41,116 bases of DNA from Candidatus Sumerlaeota bacterium (GTDB taxonomy: Bacteria; Sumerlaeota; Sumerlaeia; SLMS01; JAHLLQ01). Below are positions 1-8,121 of the stretch, one piece after another. A program made the translations under genes and the position numbers. Each line of letters begins with the position of its first letter. Position 1 is the stretch's first letter. The stretch lies in assembly GCA_021772755.1 (NCBI GenBank), contig JAJFLJ010000205.1:1-41116 (forward strand), in the 5' to 3' direction. The notes below the pieces were generated by a model. That model had not been told where the DNA came from. It ran no database searches and saw nothing but the letters and a program-made list of their open reading frames with translations.

Positions 1-151
1 CCTCGTCGAGGGTGTCGGTGCCGTCGGTGGATCCATCGTCGACGACGATGATTTCGAGGGGGGAAAGCGACTGGGCGAAGACGCTCTGGAGGGCTTCCAG
101 CAGGAACACCCGCCGGTCGAATGTGGGAATGACCACGCTGACGGTCGTCAT
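1..151 (-). CDS. Glycosyltransferase family 2, N-terminal part (truncated by the window edge)
   Basis: Only the first 50 residues are inside the window. They read MTTVSVVIPTFDRRVFLLEA, then a stretch ending in IIVVDDGSTDGTDTLDE. This is the classical GT-A start: a beta strand with the VVIPTF motif, then the first nucleotide-sugar-binding Asp pair in VVDDGSTD. The family transfers a sugar from a nucleotide donor, usually in polysaccharide or glycolipid assembly at the cytoplasmic face of the membrane. The start codon overlaps the stop of the upstream glycosyltransferase by four bases (ATGA at 148-151), so the two are translationally coupled. Acceptor and sugar cannot be told. Confidence 0.85.
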   Translation of the reverse strand, partial: MTTVSVVIPTFDRRVFLLEALQSVFAQSLSPLEIIVVDDGSTDGTDTLDE

Positions 152-876
152 CGCTCCGCCTCCGGTTCCAGGTAGAGTTTGGGCATGGGGACCACGCCGC
201 CCTCCTGGCTGCGGCGGCGGCGAATGGAGTTCCTCACCGCCAGCAGGAACCCGTTGTTGGAGCAGTCCAGCCCGTGGGTCATGCTGCCTTCGTGCCGGCG
301 ATAGTGGATCGTGACCTCCGGCTGGAACTTGATCCGGCACTTCGCCTCCCACGCGCGCATGAACCAGTCGGTGTCCTCGCTGTACCCGCCGGGAAGGGAC
401 TCGTCGAAGGTCCCGATGCGGTCGAAGAGTTCGCGTCGATAGAGACCGCAGCCGAGGACGAAGAGGAACGCCTCCCCGTCGAAATCGTAGCCTTCCGCCG
501 CGGATCCGGTGAACTTCCTCATTTGCCCGACGGCCAGGTCGAACTCCGAGCCGGGTTCGAGCCAGGGCAGCTGGCGGGCCAGCTTGTCGTCGGGCCACAA
601 GTCGTCCGCGTCGAGAAAGGCGAGCAGCTCGCCGCCGGACTCGCGGATGGCGCGGTTGCGGGCGACGGCGGGACCGGCGTTCTCCTGGACGAAGATCCGC
701 GCGTCGGGACATTCGCGCCGCACGACGGCCACGGTGTCGTCGGTCGATCCGTCGTCCACGACGATCGTTTCGAGACGGGGATGGTTCTGTGCGCGAATCG
801 TGCGGAGCGATTCGGCGATCGTCGCCGCCGCGTTGTAGGCCGGCATGATGACGCTGACGGACTGGGGAGAACTCAT
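148..876 (-). CDS. Glycosyltransferase family 2
   Basis: A 242-residue GT-A glycosyltransferase. The N-terminus SVSVIMPAYNAA is followed by TIVVDDGSTDD (first aspartates) and by LAFLDADDLWPDD, the DxD-type metal/nucleotide-sugar site. GYSEDTDWFMRAWEAKCRI in the second half fits the ED catalytic-base region of family 2. There are no membrane segments, so it is probably cytosolic or peripheral. The start at 876 follows GGAAG. The gene heads a minus-strand run that continues out of the window and diverges from the PqqD gene at 959. Together with the next gene it suggests a polysaccharide or glycoconjugate locus. Substrate unknown. Confidence 0.9.
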   Translation of the reverse strand: MSSPQSVSVIMPAYNAAATIAESLRTIRAQNHPRLETIVVDDGSTDDTVAVVRRECPDARIFVQENAGPAVARNRAIRESGGELLAFLDADDLWPDDKLARQLPWLEPGSEFDLAVGQMRKFTGSAAEGYDFDGEAFLFVLGCGLYRRELFDRIGTFDESLPGGYSEDTDWFMRAWEAKCRIKFQPEVTIHYRRHEGSMTHGLDCSNNGFLLAVRNSIRRRRSQEGGVVPMPKLYLEPEAER

Positions 877-894
877 CGGGGTGCTTCCGCGCGC

Positions 895-953
895 TTGACT
901 TCCCCGAGCCGGACACATACCCCCTCGGTTCGTCAACGCCACTCCGAGAGGGA
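895..953 (+). promoter_or_regulatory. Weak promoter-like sequence and strong RBS before the PqqD gene
   Basis: TTGACT at 895-900 resembles a -35 box. The sequence 17 bases downstream (TACCCC) is a poor -10 match, so the promoter is tentative. The purine stretch GAGAGGGAAG just before the ATG at 959 is a strong ribosome binding site and supports that start. Confidence 0.3.
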
Positions 954-958
954 AGATC

Positions 959-1381
959 ATGGCAGAAGCGAAGTCCTGGCGCGTCTGTTCGAGCGGAGTG
1001 ACGCACCAGAATATCGAGGGGGAAGTCATCGCCATCCATATCGCGCGGGGAACATACCACAGCCTGACCGGCGCGGCGGCGGTCGTTTGGAGCCGCATCG
1101 AATCGGCGCCGCTGGATGCGGCTTCGCTCGCTGCGGGCTTCGAGAACGCTCCCGCAGACGCGGAAGACCGCGTTCGCGGGATTCTCTCGCATCTGGAGGA
1201 GCAGGACCTGATCGAAGCCGGCGATCCGGAACCCGACGCGTCGCACGACGCCGTCGCGTGGGAGGAGCCGGTGGTGGAGTCCTTCGACGACATGCAGGAC
1301 CTTCTGCTGGCGGACCCCATCCACGACGTCGACGAACGCGGCTGGCCAAGCCTCGCCCCCGCCCATGACGACGGAAAGTGA
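959..1381 (+). CDS. PqqD-like RiPP recognition protein with precursor-like C-terminal tail
   Basis: A 140-residue protein. Residues 10-90 match the PqqD fold: a beta hairpin (IEGEVIAIHIARGTYHSL), then TGAAAVVWSRIESA, helices, and ILSHLEEQDLIE. PqqD domains are RiPP recognition elements that bind leader peptides and present them to modifying enzymes. PqqD proper has about 90 residues; the extra 50 or so here contain WEEPVVESFDDMQDLLLADP, then IHDVDERGWP, an acidic segment that looks like a short peptide precursor rather than a folded domain. Its W-E-x-P-x-V motif recurs in the free peptide at 28907-29074. The ORF overlaps the kinase start by 17 bases. Whether the tail is itself processed is an open question. 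Confidence 0.85.
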   Translation: MAEAKSWRVCSSGVTHQNIEGEVIAIHIARGTYHSLTGAAAVVWSRIESAPLDAASLAAGFENAPADAEDRVRGILSHLEEQDLIEAGDPEPDASHDAVAWEEPVVESFDDMQDLLLADPIHDVDERGWPSLAPAHDDGK

Positions 1382-2408
1382 CCGGCAGGCGCCGGATTGC
1401 GGTGCCGCGTTCGACGCGGCGGCAACCGGTGGCGACGTTCTCCGCCTGACGATCGATTTCGCGGGACAGGCTCTGGCGATGCGCATCGCGGGCAGAAGCG
1501 CACAGCAGGCGATTGTTCCCGCTCTGGAGCATCTGCGAACCGAAACGGACTCCGCCCGCGCCGGCCTGGCCATCGACGTGTGGGACGAGCGCGAAACCGG
1601 TGTGCGCTTTCCCGCGCCCGCGCTCGGCGGCGGCGACGCGTTGCGCAACGGGCGCATCGAGTCCGGCGACCGCGACGACGCGCTGCTGGGGTACCGCGAG
1701 CATCCCGGCACCGCGTTCCGGCTGGCGTCCCGCCACGGGTGGTTCGCGTTCTTCGATGCGGACGCGATTCCGTGGTACGAGCGCGCGGCGCCGATGCGCG
1801 ATCTGCTGAACGCGATTCTGATGCGCCGGGGAGCCCACATCGCACACACCGCCGCCGTGGCGACGGACGGGGGGGCGGCGCTTCTCGTGGGCGAAGGGGG
1901 CGCGGGAAAGTCCACCACGGCGCTGGAGTGCCTTCGCGCCGGCATGGACTATCTCGGCGACGACTGGTGCGGCGTGGAATCCGGCGCGCAGCCCGTCGTG
2001 TACAGTCTGTTCAATTCGGCGAAGCTCCGGCCCGACGCGGTGGAGCACTTTCGCGAGTTCCAGCCGGTCATCCACAACCGCGACCGGCTCGAAGAGGAAA
2101 AGGCGACCGCGTATCTGCACCGCTGGCTGCCGGACCGGCTTCGCAGGTCGGCGCCCGTTCGCTGCATTCTGCTGCCGCGCGTGACGCAGGCGGCCGACAC
2201 GACCGTCGAACCGGCGACGGCCCGCGAGTGCCGCGACGCGCTGCTGCCGGTCACGCTGCGATCGACGCCCGGCTGCGGTGCCGCGTCGATCCCCCTGCTG
2301 GTCGGCATCGCCCATTGCGCGCCGGTGCTGCGGCTGAACCTCGGGTCCGACCGGTCGTCGATTCCCGGCGTCGTGGCGCGCGCGATTCGCGAGTCGCAGG
2401 CGCCGTGA
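1365..2408 (+). CDS. HPr-kinase-like (HprK/PEPCK-fold) serine kinase
   Basis: A 347-residue protein. The C-terminal half carries a P-loop, GEGGAGKST (residues 176-184), preceded by GAHIAHTAAV and followed by MDYLGDDWCG (about 194-203). This is the HprK C-terminal-domain arrangement: Walker A, then a catalytic/metal aspartate pair. The N-terminal ~150 residues are not recognisable as the classical HprK sensor domain. Relatives of this type sit in PqqD/lasso-peptide-type and exopolysaccharide clusters; at least one, in the paeninodin cluster, phosphorylates a precursor peptide. It overlaps the PqqD gene upstream and ends in GTGA shared with the next gene, so the three form one translationally coupled unit. 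Substrate by inference: a peptide, perhaps the tail of the PqqD protein. Confidence 0.85.
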   Translation: MTTESDRQAPDCGAAFDAAATGGDVLRLTIDFAGQALAMRIAGRSAQQAIVPALEHLRTETDSARAGLAIDVWDERETGVRFPAPALGGGDALRNGRIESGDRDDALLGYREHPGTAFRLASRHGWFAFFDADAIPWYERAAPMRDLLNAILMRRGAHIAHTAAVATDGGAALLVGEGGAGKSTTALECLRAGMDYLGDDWCGVESGAQPVVYSLFNSAKLRPDAVEHFREFQPVIHNRDRLEEEKATAYLHRWLPDRLRRSAPVRCILLPRVTQAADTTVEPATARECRDALLPVTLRSTPGCGAASIPLLVGIAHCAPVLRLNLGSDRSSIPGVVARAIRESQAP

Positions 2409-3532
2409 CCTTTCCGCAGGACACTCCGTTCGAACGACTCGTCCCGCAGGAACGTCCCGGTCGCGCCGCGAAAGTCGTCGTCGCCGGACTGCGTTCGCTG
2501 CACGGCGGAAGCGCACGCGCGCTTCGAAGGGCGTGCGCGGCCTGCGACGACTGGGACGGCGTTCTGGACTTCGCCGACGTTCACCGCGTCGTTCCGGCGT
2601 TTCGCGAGGCGCTGAAGACGTCCGCAGCGGATCTCGCGCCCGCGCAGGCCGTGCGGGCGATCGATGCGCGCTTTCGGACGAACGCGCAGCAAAATCTGAT
2701 TCTCGCGTCGGAACTGATTCGTCTCTCGAATCTGTTCGGCGAACGGGGACTTCGCGTCGTGCCCTTCAAGGGCCCGGCGCTGGCGGTGCAGGCGTACGGC
2801 GGTCTGACGATGCGCCAGTCCGGCGATCTCGATCTCTTCGTCGAACCGGAGGGGGTGCGCGAAGCGGTGGGCCTGCTGGAGGCGGAGGGCTACGTCTGCG
2901 ACACGCCGGCGGAACGCGTCGGATTCTCGCCGGCGCACATGCGCGGGCGGCGGGAGCTGAACTTCGTCCGCAAGTGGGGGCCTGCGGAGATTCACGCGGA
3001 ACTGAAGTGGCGCGCCGGCGAATTCCACCTGCCGTGGCATTTCGATTCGAGGGCGCTCGAAACGGTTTCGCTCGCCGGCGGCGAGACGGTCGCCTTCACG
3101 GCGGCGGAAACGCTGCTCTATCTCTGCCACCACGGATCGCGCCACATGTGGCAGAGGCTCTCGTGGATTCTGGACGTGGCGAAGTTCGTCGCCGCGCCTG
3201 CGGACGACGCGCACTGGCGGGGCGTTCTGCGATCGGCCCGCGAGCGCGGCTGCCTGCGCAACCTGCTGATCGCCGCGTCGCTTGCGAACCGCCTGTGCGG
3301 AGCGGCGCCGCCGCGCGCGGTGGAGGCAGCTCTCGTGCGCGATCCGAAGGCCGGAGCCCTCGCGCGCAGACTCGTTCCCTGGATTCTCTCGCCGGAAGAG
3401 AAGCCGCTCTTCAAGCACTACCACTCCTTCCACGTCGATTCGCGGGAGCGGTTCGGGGACCGCGCGACGATCTGGGCGGCGTGGCTCTGGGACGCGGGAC
3501 GGCTCGACCGGGCGATTCCGCTCAAGCGCTGA
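2405..3532 (+). CDS. Nucleotidyltransferase-fold protein (NTP_transf_5 family)
   Basis: A 375-residue protein starting at GTG 2405, which overlaps the kinase stop (GTGA). The signature is VVPFKGPALAVQAYGG (about 118-133) followed by RQSGDLDLFV (137-146). This is the K-G-x-x-L-A ... D-x-D pattern of the uncharacterised nucleotidyltransferase family that accompanies PqqD and HprK-like genes. D141 and D143 would bind metal-nucleotide. A following LYLCHHGSRHMWQRLSWILD segment is also typical. The reaction is not known for most members; transfer of a nucleotide to a peptide or sugar is a guess. A homologue sits at 27616-28878. The reading frame is open further upstream, inside the kinase gene, but that part is antiphase noise. 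Confidence 0.85.
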   Translation: MTFPQDTPFERLVPQERPGRAAKVVVAGLRSLHGGSARALRRACAACDDWDGVLDFADVHRVVPAFREALKTSAADLAPAQAVRAIDARFRTNAQQNLILASELIRLSNLFGERGLRVVPFKGPALAVQAYGGLTMRQSGDLDLFVEPEGVREAVGLLEAEGYVCDTPAERVGFSPAHMRGRRELNFVRKWGPAEIHAELKWRAGEFHLPWHFDSRALETVSLAGGETVAFTAAETLLYLCHHGSRHMWQRLSWILDVAKFVAAPADDAHWRGVLRSARERGCLRNLLIAASLANRLCGAAPPRAVEAALVRDPKAGALARRLVPWILSPEEKPLFKHYHSFHVDSRERFGDRATIWAAWLWDAGRLDRAIPLKR

Positions 3533-3539
3533 ACGTGCG

Positions 3540-3917
3540 TCAGTCGTCGTCGGGGCGCGCGCGCAGCTGCTTCACCCGCTTGCGCCGCTTCTTATCGTGG
3601 ACGCGTTTCTCGCGGGCGGCCCGCGGCATGCCGGTGGGGAGGCGCTTCTTGCGGCGGTGGTTGTAGCGCGCGAGCCGTTCGCGAAGAACCTTCAGCGCCA
3701 GCCGCCGGTTGGAGATCTGGCCGCGTTCGCTCTCGCAGCGCACCACGATTCCCGTCGGCCGGTGGCGAAGGCGCACGGCACTCTCGGTCTTGTTGGCGTG
3801 CTGGCCTCCGGGACCGCCCGAACGCATGGTCTCCACGTCGCACTGGGCGAGCAGCGCGGCGTCGTCCTCGGGAACGGGGACGCGGGGGCGGTGCTGGCGC
3901 TCTATCTCCTCAGCCAT
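3540..3917 (-). CDS. Small peptide chain release factor-like protein with GGQ motif
   Basis: A 125-residue protein with the release-factor catalytic motif [19 protein letters not shown] (GGQ at 37-39), then the typical [18 protein letters not shown] helix. The C-terminus is very basic ([14 protein letters not shown]). It lacks stop-codon-recognition domains, like ArfB/YaeJ and related rescue factors that hydrolyse peptidyl-tRNA on stalled ribosomes; the basic tail would enter the empty mRNA channel. An RF-domain protein such as bacterial RF-H cannot be fully excluded. The start at 3917 overlaps the end of the SGNH gene by 16 bases. It converges with the nucleotidyltransferase gene with only 7 bases between stops. 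Confidence 0.85.
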   Translation of the reverse strand: MAEEIERQHRPRVPVPEDDAALLAQCDVETMRSGGPGGQHANKTESAVRLRHRPTGIVVRCESERGQISNRRLALKVLRERLARYNHRRKKRLPTGMPRAAREKRVHDKKRRKRVKQLRARPDDD

Positions 3918-4537
3918 TGTCCTGCGTGGGCGTCGATCTTCTCGGCGATCAGACGGTACCCTTCCCCGTTGGGGTGGATCTTGTCGGGAAGCGTCAGCGT
4001 TCCGGTGCCCGCGATGCCGTCGAGAACGTTCGGCACGTAGACGCAGCCGGTCCGTTCCGCCAGCTCGCGGTAACGGTCGCCGTGATCGCCGGAATAGAGC
4101 AAGCCTCCATCCACGGCGAGCAGCACGACCAGGGCGCCCTTCGACTGGATGCGTTCGACGATGGTTTCGAGATTCGCGAACTGCTGGTCGATGGACTTGC
4201 GCTGGAGCATGTCGTTGCCGCCCAGCCCCAGCAGGACGATGCCGGGGTTGCGGGGAAGGACGTCGCGGTCGACGCGCCGCAGCCCGCCCTCGGTGGTCTC
4301 CCCCGGCACCCCGAGGTTCACGATGTTCTTTCCGATCATGTCGCCGAGCTGCGCCGGATAGCTCTGCGAGCGGTCCACGCCGGAGCCGTCCGTCAGGCTG
4401 TCGCCGAAGGCGACGATTCCGGTTCCCCGGGGCGGGTCGTTGGTGACGGGCCAGGTGGTCGCGTCGCCTCCGCGAAAGTGCAGGAACGCGAAGACCGCAA
4501 GACCGGCGAAAACGGCGGCGAACAGGAGTTTCTTCAT
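3902..4537 (-). CDS. SGNH/GDSL lipase-esterase (TesA-like arylesterase)
   Basis: A 211-residue protein with a short hydrophobic N-terminus ([20 protein letters not shown]), indicating export or a membrane anchor. The SGNH blocks are all present: FGDSLTDG with Ser47, the glycine of [20 protein letters not shown] with Asn108, and [10 protein letters not shown] with Asp185 and His188. This is the lysophospholipase L1/arylesterase subgroup, which hydrolyses esters or thioesters in the periplasm; the actual substrate may be an acylated glycan or lipid. The start overlaps the stop of the upstream glycoside hydrolase (ATGA at 4534-4537), so expression is coupled to glycan-active genes. Confidence 0.9.
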   Translation of the reverse strand: MKKLLFAAVFAGLAVFAFLHFRGGDATTWPVTNDPPRGTGIVAFGDSLTDGSGVDRSQSYPAQLGDMIGKNIVNLGVPGETTEGGLRRVDRDVLPRNPGIVLLGLGGNDMLQRKSIDQQFANLETIVERIQSKGALVVLLAVDGGLLYSGDHGDRYRELAERTGCVYVPNVLDGIAGTGTLTLPDKIHPNGEGYRLIAEKIDAHAGQWLRR

Positions 4538-5673
4538 GGCGCGGGTTCGACCTCCCCATCGGTGTCTTCCACCATGGACGACGCGCGGGACGTGTCGGTT
4601 TGTTGCTCCCTGCCGGCCAGAAGGCCGTACCAGGCGCGCAGGACGGCCTCCGCCGGCTTGCCCCGCGGCGAGTAGCTCAGCGCGTCGTCGGCGTCGAAGC
4701 TCAGCCACTTGTAGAAGAAGAACCCGCCGGCTTCGGGGCGGTCGTGCCATGCGGAGGCGAACGCGCGATAGCCCATCGCCTGCTCGGCGGGATCCGCTTC
4801 GCCCTCCACCGTATAATCCCACGGGTACTTCGTTCCGCCGTCGACGGAGGGATAGCCGACTTCGGTGAAGACGACGGGAAGCTCGGGAACGTTCGCGTTC
4901 CGCCACGCGAGAATCTGCTCGCGCCACCGAATCCACGCTTCGTCCAGCGCGTCCTGGGAGGGGTCGGTGGTGTCGGTCAGTTCATAGTAGGAGGAAAGCC
5001 CCACGGCGTCGAGTTCGCCCCACCAGGCCTGGGGTCCGCGATAGTGGTCCCAGTTGGAGGAGTAGAGAAGCGACCCGGCGAACTCGGCGCGCACGGCGGC
5101 GATGAGGTTCTTCCACTCCGCCGTCTCCTTTTCCAGGGAAGCGAACTCGCTGCCGACGGAGAACCAGGACGCGCCCTCCTCCTCCGCGATGCGCGCATAG
5201 TGCAGCAGACGGTCGGAATATTCCGCGAACCACGCGGAAGCGGGTTCGGGCCTCAGGTTTCCGCGCCAGTCCTCCCCCTGGGGATTCTCCAGAAGCACGA
5301 TGGGCAGGAGCATGACCTGCAGACCGTTCGCGCGCGCCTGGCGAATGGTCGTGCGGACGCGTTCGTCGGGCGGGGTTCGCCCCTCCACCGCGCGGATTTC
5401 GAGCGACGCGGCGCCGTCCTGCATCAGCACCACGACGAGGTTCACCGCGTTGGCGCGAAGACCGGCGATTTCCTCCAGCGCGGATCCGTAGTCGAACTCC
5501 GGATCGGCCGCATAGAGCGGAAGCACGACGCCGCGCATCGGTCCGGCCGCTTCGGCGGAAGCCCCCGAAGCCAGCGCCAGAAGCAGCGGCAACAGAACGA
5601 TCAGACGGTCAGCCCGGCGCGCTGCGGCGAGAAGACGGAGGAGTCGATGTCCGGGAAGATGTTGTCTTTCCAT
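4534..5673 (-). CDS. Secreted glycoside hydrolase, GH113-like TIM barrel
   Basis: A 379-residue protein. After a basic region comes a hydrophobic signal segment ([17 protein letters not shown], about 24-40). Then follows a clan-A type barrel: [19 protein letters not shown] with Glu176 as likely acid/base, YSSNWDHY, and [10 protein letters not shown] with Glu271 as likely nucleophile, then [10 protein letters not shown]. The order and spacing resemble GH113 beta-mannanases and related putative glycosidases; the substrate is not certain. The first in-frame ATG at 5673 gives a 73-base overlap with the GH57 gene. No better ATG or GTG exists before the signal segment; a TTG inside it would remove most of the signal. 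An acidic C-terminal tail follows the barrel. Confidence 0.75.
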   Translation of the reverse strand: MERQHLPGHRLLRLLAAARRADRLIVLLPLLLALASGASAEAAGPMRGVVLPLYAADPEFDYGSALEEIAGLRANAVNLVVVLMQDGAASLEIRAVEGRTPPDERVRTTIRQARANGLQVMLLPIVLLENPQGEDWRGNLRPEPASAWFAEYSDRLLHYARIAEEEGASWFSVGSEFASLEKETAEWKNLIAAVRAEFAGSLLYSSNWDHYRGPQAWWGELDAVGLSSYYELTDTTDPSQDALDEAWIRWREQILAWRNANVPELPVVFTEVGYPSVDGGTKYPWDYTVEGEADPAEQAMGYRAFASAWHDRPEAGGFFFYKWLSFDADDALSYSPRGKPAEAVLRAWYGLLAGREQQTDTSRASSMVEDTDGEVEPAP

Positions 5674-7217
5674 TCGAGAAACTCGAGATGCCCGGGGCGA
5701 ATCGTTCCGGAACGGATGGAATCGCAGAGGGCGTTGAACTCGACGAGATGGGCCTTCGTCCGCTTCACCGCGTATTCGACCACGGTGTTCGTCTTCATGA
5801 TGAAGGCCCAGTCGCTGGCCTGGGCGAGGAGCAGTTCGCGTGCCGCCTGGTCGAGGGCGCGTTTCACGAGCGGGTCGGGAGAGGGATGGGCCTCCGCCAG
5901 TTCCGCCATGCGGCCGGCCGCCTCCTCCAGGTGACGGTAGATCCAGTCGTTGCTGCCTTCCAGCCACACCTCGTTGAACCCGCCGAAGCCCCAGGAACTC
6001 ATAGAGGGAACGGCCGTCTGCAGGCCCTCGCCGAAGTTCTCCAGGTACTCGCGCGGGGTCGTCAGCGCCACATCGTCCTGGCCGGCGCCGGCCTTGCGCA
6101 CCAGCTGGTCCAGGAACATCGGCCCTTCGTACCACCAATGGCCGAACAGCTCGGCGTCGTAGGGCGAAACGATCAGCGGGGGCCGCCCCTCCATCAGACC
6201 GGAAAGCTGGAGCGTCTGCTGCTGGCGGCAGAAGAGGAAATGGCCGGCGTGCTGGGCGGCGGCGTCGCGGGCGTCCGCCTCGCGGTACGGCTCCTTGTCC
6301 TGCAGGGGCGTCTTGCCGGTGATGCGGTGGTACTTGATGCCGGTGGCGATGCGGACCTCGCTCTCGTGGAGGAAGGGCAGGAGGTACTCGAAATCGAGGT
6401 CGAATCCGATGTCGCGGTAGAACTCGCGGTACCGGGGGTCGCCGGGATAGCCCTCTTCGGTGGACCAGACCGAGCGCGAGGAGGCCTGGTCGCGACCGAA
6501 CGCCGCGACCCCCGCCGGCGTCATGAGCGGAGCGAAGACGCCCCAGCGCGGTCGGCGGTCGGCGAAGAGAATCCCGTGGCTGTCGACGAAGCAGAACTTC
6601 AGGCCGTTGCGCGCCAGAACGTCCTCAAGCCCGGGGTAGAATCCGCACTCCGGGTTCCAGATGCCCGAGGGGCTGCGCCCGAAGGTCCGCCGGTAGTGAT
6701 CGACGGCGACGGAGACCTGGGCCTCGACGGCGCCCTGCTGAGACCGCAGCAGGGGAAGAAACCCGTGGGTCGCGCCGCTGGTGATGATCTCGAGGTTCCC
6801 GTCCTCCATGTGGCGACGGAAGGCGGCGCAGAGATCGCGGCCGCAGTTTTCCCACTGCCTGCGGCGGCACAGGAACCGCTCGTGGTACATCAGCGCGGAC
6901 TGGTGGAACGCGGGAGTGGTGGCGGTGCGCTCGAGCTCCATGGAGGCGAGGGCGATCAGGTTGTCCAGATGCCGGAGATAGCGCTCCTGCAACAGCGCGT
7001 CCTGCAGCATGGAGCAGAGCGTCGGCGTCAGCGACATCGTGAGCCGCCACCGCACGCCGTCGCGGTTCCATCCCTCCATGATCTCCAGCAGGGGGAGATA
7101 GGTCTCGGTAATGGCCTCGTAGAGCCATTCCTCCTCCATGAAATGCTCGTGCTCGGGGTGGCGAACAAAAGGCAAATGCGCGTGGAGGACGAGGGCGAGG
7201 TATCCCCTGGGGGTCAT
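5601..7217 (-). CDS. 1,4-alpha-glucan branching enzyme, GH57
   Basis: A 538-residue protein, normal length for GH57 branching enzymes. It starts GYLALVLHAHLPFVRHPEHE (region 1). SGIWNPECGFYPG carries the nucleophile Glu190 and VSPYDAELFGHWWYEGP the acid/base Asp354. EEGYPGDPRYREFYRDIGFD and the C-terminal helical DUF1957-type domain (SDWAFIMKTNTVVEYAVKR) are typical. It makes alpha-1,6 branches in glycogen-like glucans in the cytosol. No signal peptide. It is first in a coupled run with a secreted glycosidase, an esterase and a release-factor-like protein, an odd mix for a storage-glycan enzyme. It diverges from the TPR lipoprotein at 7401. Confidence 0.93.
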   Translation of the reverse strand: MTPRGYLALVLHAHLPFVRHPEHEHFMEEEWLYEAITETYLPLLEIMEGWNRDGVRWRLTMSLTPTLCSMLQDALLQERYLRHLDNLIALASMELERTATTPAFHQSALMYHERFLCRRRQWENCGRDLCAAFRRHMEDGNLEIITSGATHGFLPLLRSQQGAVEAQVSVAVDHYRRTFGRSPSGIWNPECGFYPGLEDVLARNGLKFCFVDSHGILFADRRPRWGVFAPLMTPAGVAAFGRDQASSRSVWSTEEGYPGDPRYREFYRDIGFDLDFEYLLPFLHESEVRIATGIKYHRITGKTPLQDKEPYREADARDAAAQHAGHFLFCRQQQTLQLSGLMEGRPPLIVSPYDAELFGHWWYEGPMFLDQLVRKAGAGQDDVALTTPREYLENFGEGLQTAVPSMSSWGFGGFNEVWLEGSNDWIYRHLEEAAGRMAELAEAHPSPDPLVKRALDQAARELLLAQASDWAFIMKTNTVVEYAVKRTKAHLVEFNALCDSIRSGTIRPGHLEFLEWKDNIFPDIDSSVFSPQRAGLTV

Positions 7218-7400
7218 GGCGGGCGCTCGGCTGGATTCGGCCGGGCGCTGGCCCGAACCGGGATGGAATGCTGCGAAGAACCCGCCAGCCGCCGCAAGGA
7301 GAAGCCTGGAAGGGCGAAACCAGTCCTTGCGCTGGCCGCCGGGCCGGTGGAACCATCCACCCCCTTGAATATCGAGTCCGACCCACGAGGTTCGTCCATC

Positions 7401-8063
7401 ATGACCAGATCGCTTCTGCCGGCCCTGCTGGCCCTTTCGCTGCTCGCCACATCCGGCTGCTCGACCTACTACATCGAACGCGGCCTCAACAAGCTCGACC
7501 ACGACAACGGGTTCGGCCAGTACCGCGAGGCCAACGGTGAACCCACCGAAGACTATGTCGACAAGATCGAGAATGCCCGCACCCGCTTCGAGCGCGCCAT
7601 CCAGTCCCACCAGCGCGACAAGCGCGCCCGCCTCAACCTCGGCCTCTCCTTCGTGAAGGAGGGCGAGTACGAGAAGGCGATGGAACAGTACAACGAGGCC
7701 ATCGAGATCGACGACGAGTACTCCCGCGCGTACAACAACCGCGGCGCCCTCTACGAGCGGGAAGGCAACATCGACCTCGCGCTGCAGGAATACGACACCG
7801 CCATCCGCCACGACGAGAAGTTCGCCCCCGGCCACTACAACGCGGGCCGCGTCCGCTTCTACGAGCAGAACAAGCCCGAGGCGGGGCTCCGGCATCTCGA
7901 CATCGCGATCGAGAACGAGAAGAAGAACGCCCTGTACTACTACGTGCGCGGCGACATCCACGCGGCGATGGGCAGCACCGAACTCGCCAAGGCCGACTAC
8001 GCGAAGGCGGTCGCTCTCGAAGAGGACTTCACCGAAGCGGCGGACAAGCTGGCCGCGCTGTAG
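7401..8063 (+). CDS. TPR-repeat lipoprotein
   Basis: A 220-residue protein with a lipoprotein signal (LLALSLLATSGC, Cys at about 20), so it is probably anchored to the outer membrane. About residues 50-215 form four or five tetratricopeptide repeats (RARLNLGLSFVKEGEYEKAM, AYNNRGALYEREGNIDLAL, PGHYNAGRVRFYEQNKPEAG, LYYYVRGDIHAAMGSTELAK). TPR lipoproteins scaffold protein complexes, for example in pilus assembly or cell-envelope machines; the partner is not evident here. It stands alone, reading away from the branching enzyme, and ends in a strong terminator. The ATG at 7401 is preceded by a CGAGG-like site. Confidence 0.88.
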   Translation: MTRSLLPALLALSLLATSGCSTYYIERGLNKLDHDNGFGQYREANGEPTEDYVDKIENARTRFERAIQSHQRDKRARLNLGLSFVKEGEYEKAMEQYNEAIEIDDEYSRAYNNRGALYEREGNIDLALQEYDTAIRHDEKFAPGHYNAGRVRFYEQNKPEAGLRHLDIAIENEKKNALYYYVRGDIHAAMGSTELAKADYAKAVALEEDFTEAADKLAAL

Positions 8064-8091
8064 CGGCGAACGCCGACCACGAATCGCGCAG

Positions 8092-8121
8092 AGGCGCCGG
8101 TTACCGACCGGCGCCTTTTTT
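8092..8121 (+). terminator. Rho-independent terminator after the TPR lipoprotein
   Basis: A perfect 10-bp stem (AGGCGCCGGT / ACCGGCGCCT, 8092-8101 and 8107-8116) with a 5-base loop is followed by a run of T to 8121. It lies 28 bases beyond the lipoprotein stop and also covers the last codons of the convergent gene on the other strand. Confidence 0.9.

Noticed and set aside
1397-3532. One long 711-residue protein covering the kinase region and the nucleotidyltransferase
   Set aside because: The frame is open by GC bias. Its first part is Arg-rich and antiphase to a clear HprK-like kinase; the real gene starts at GTG 2405.
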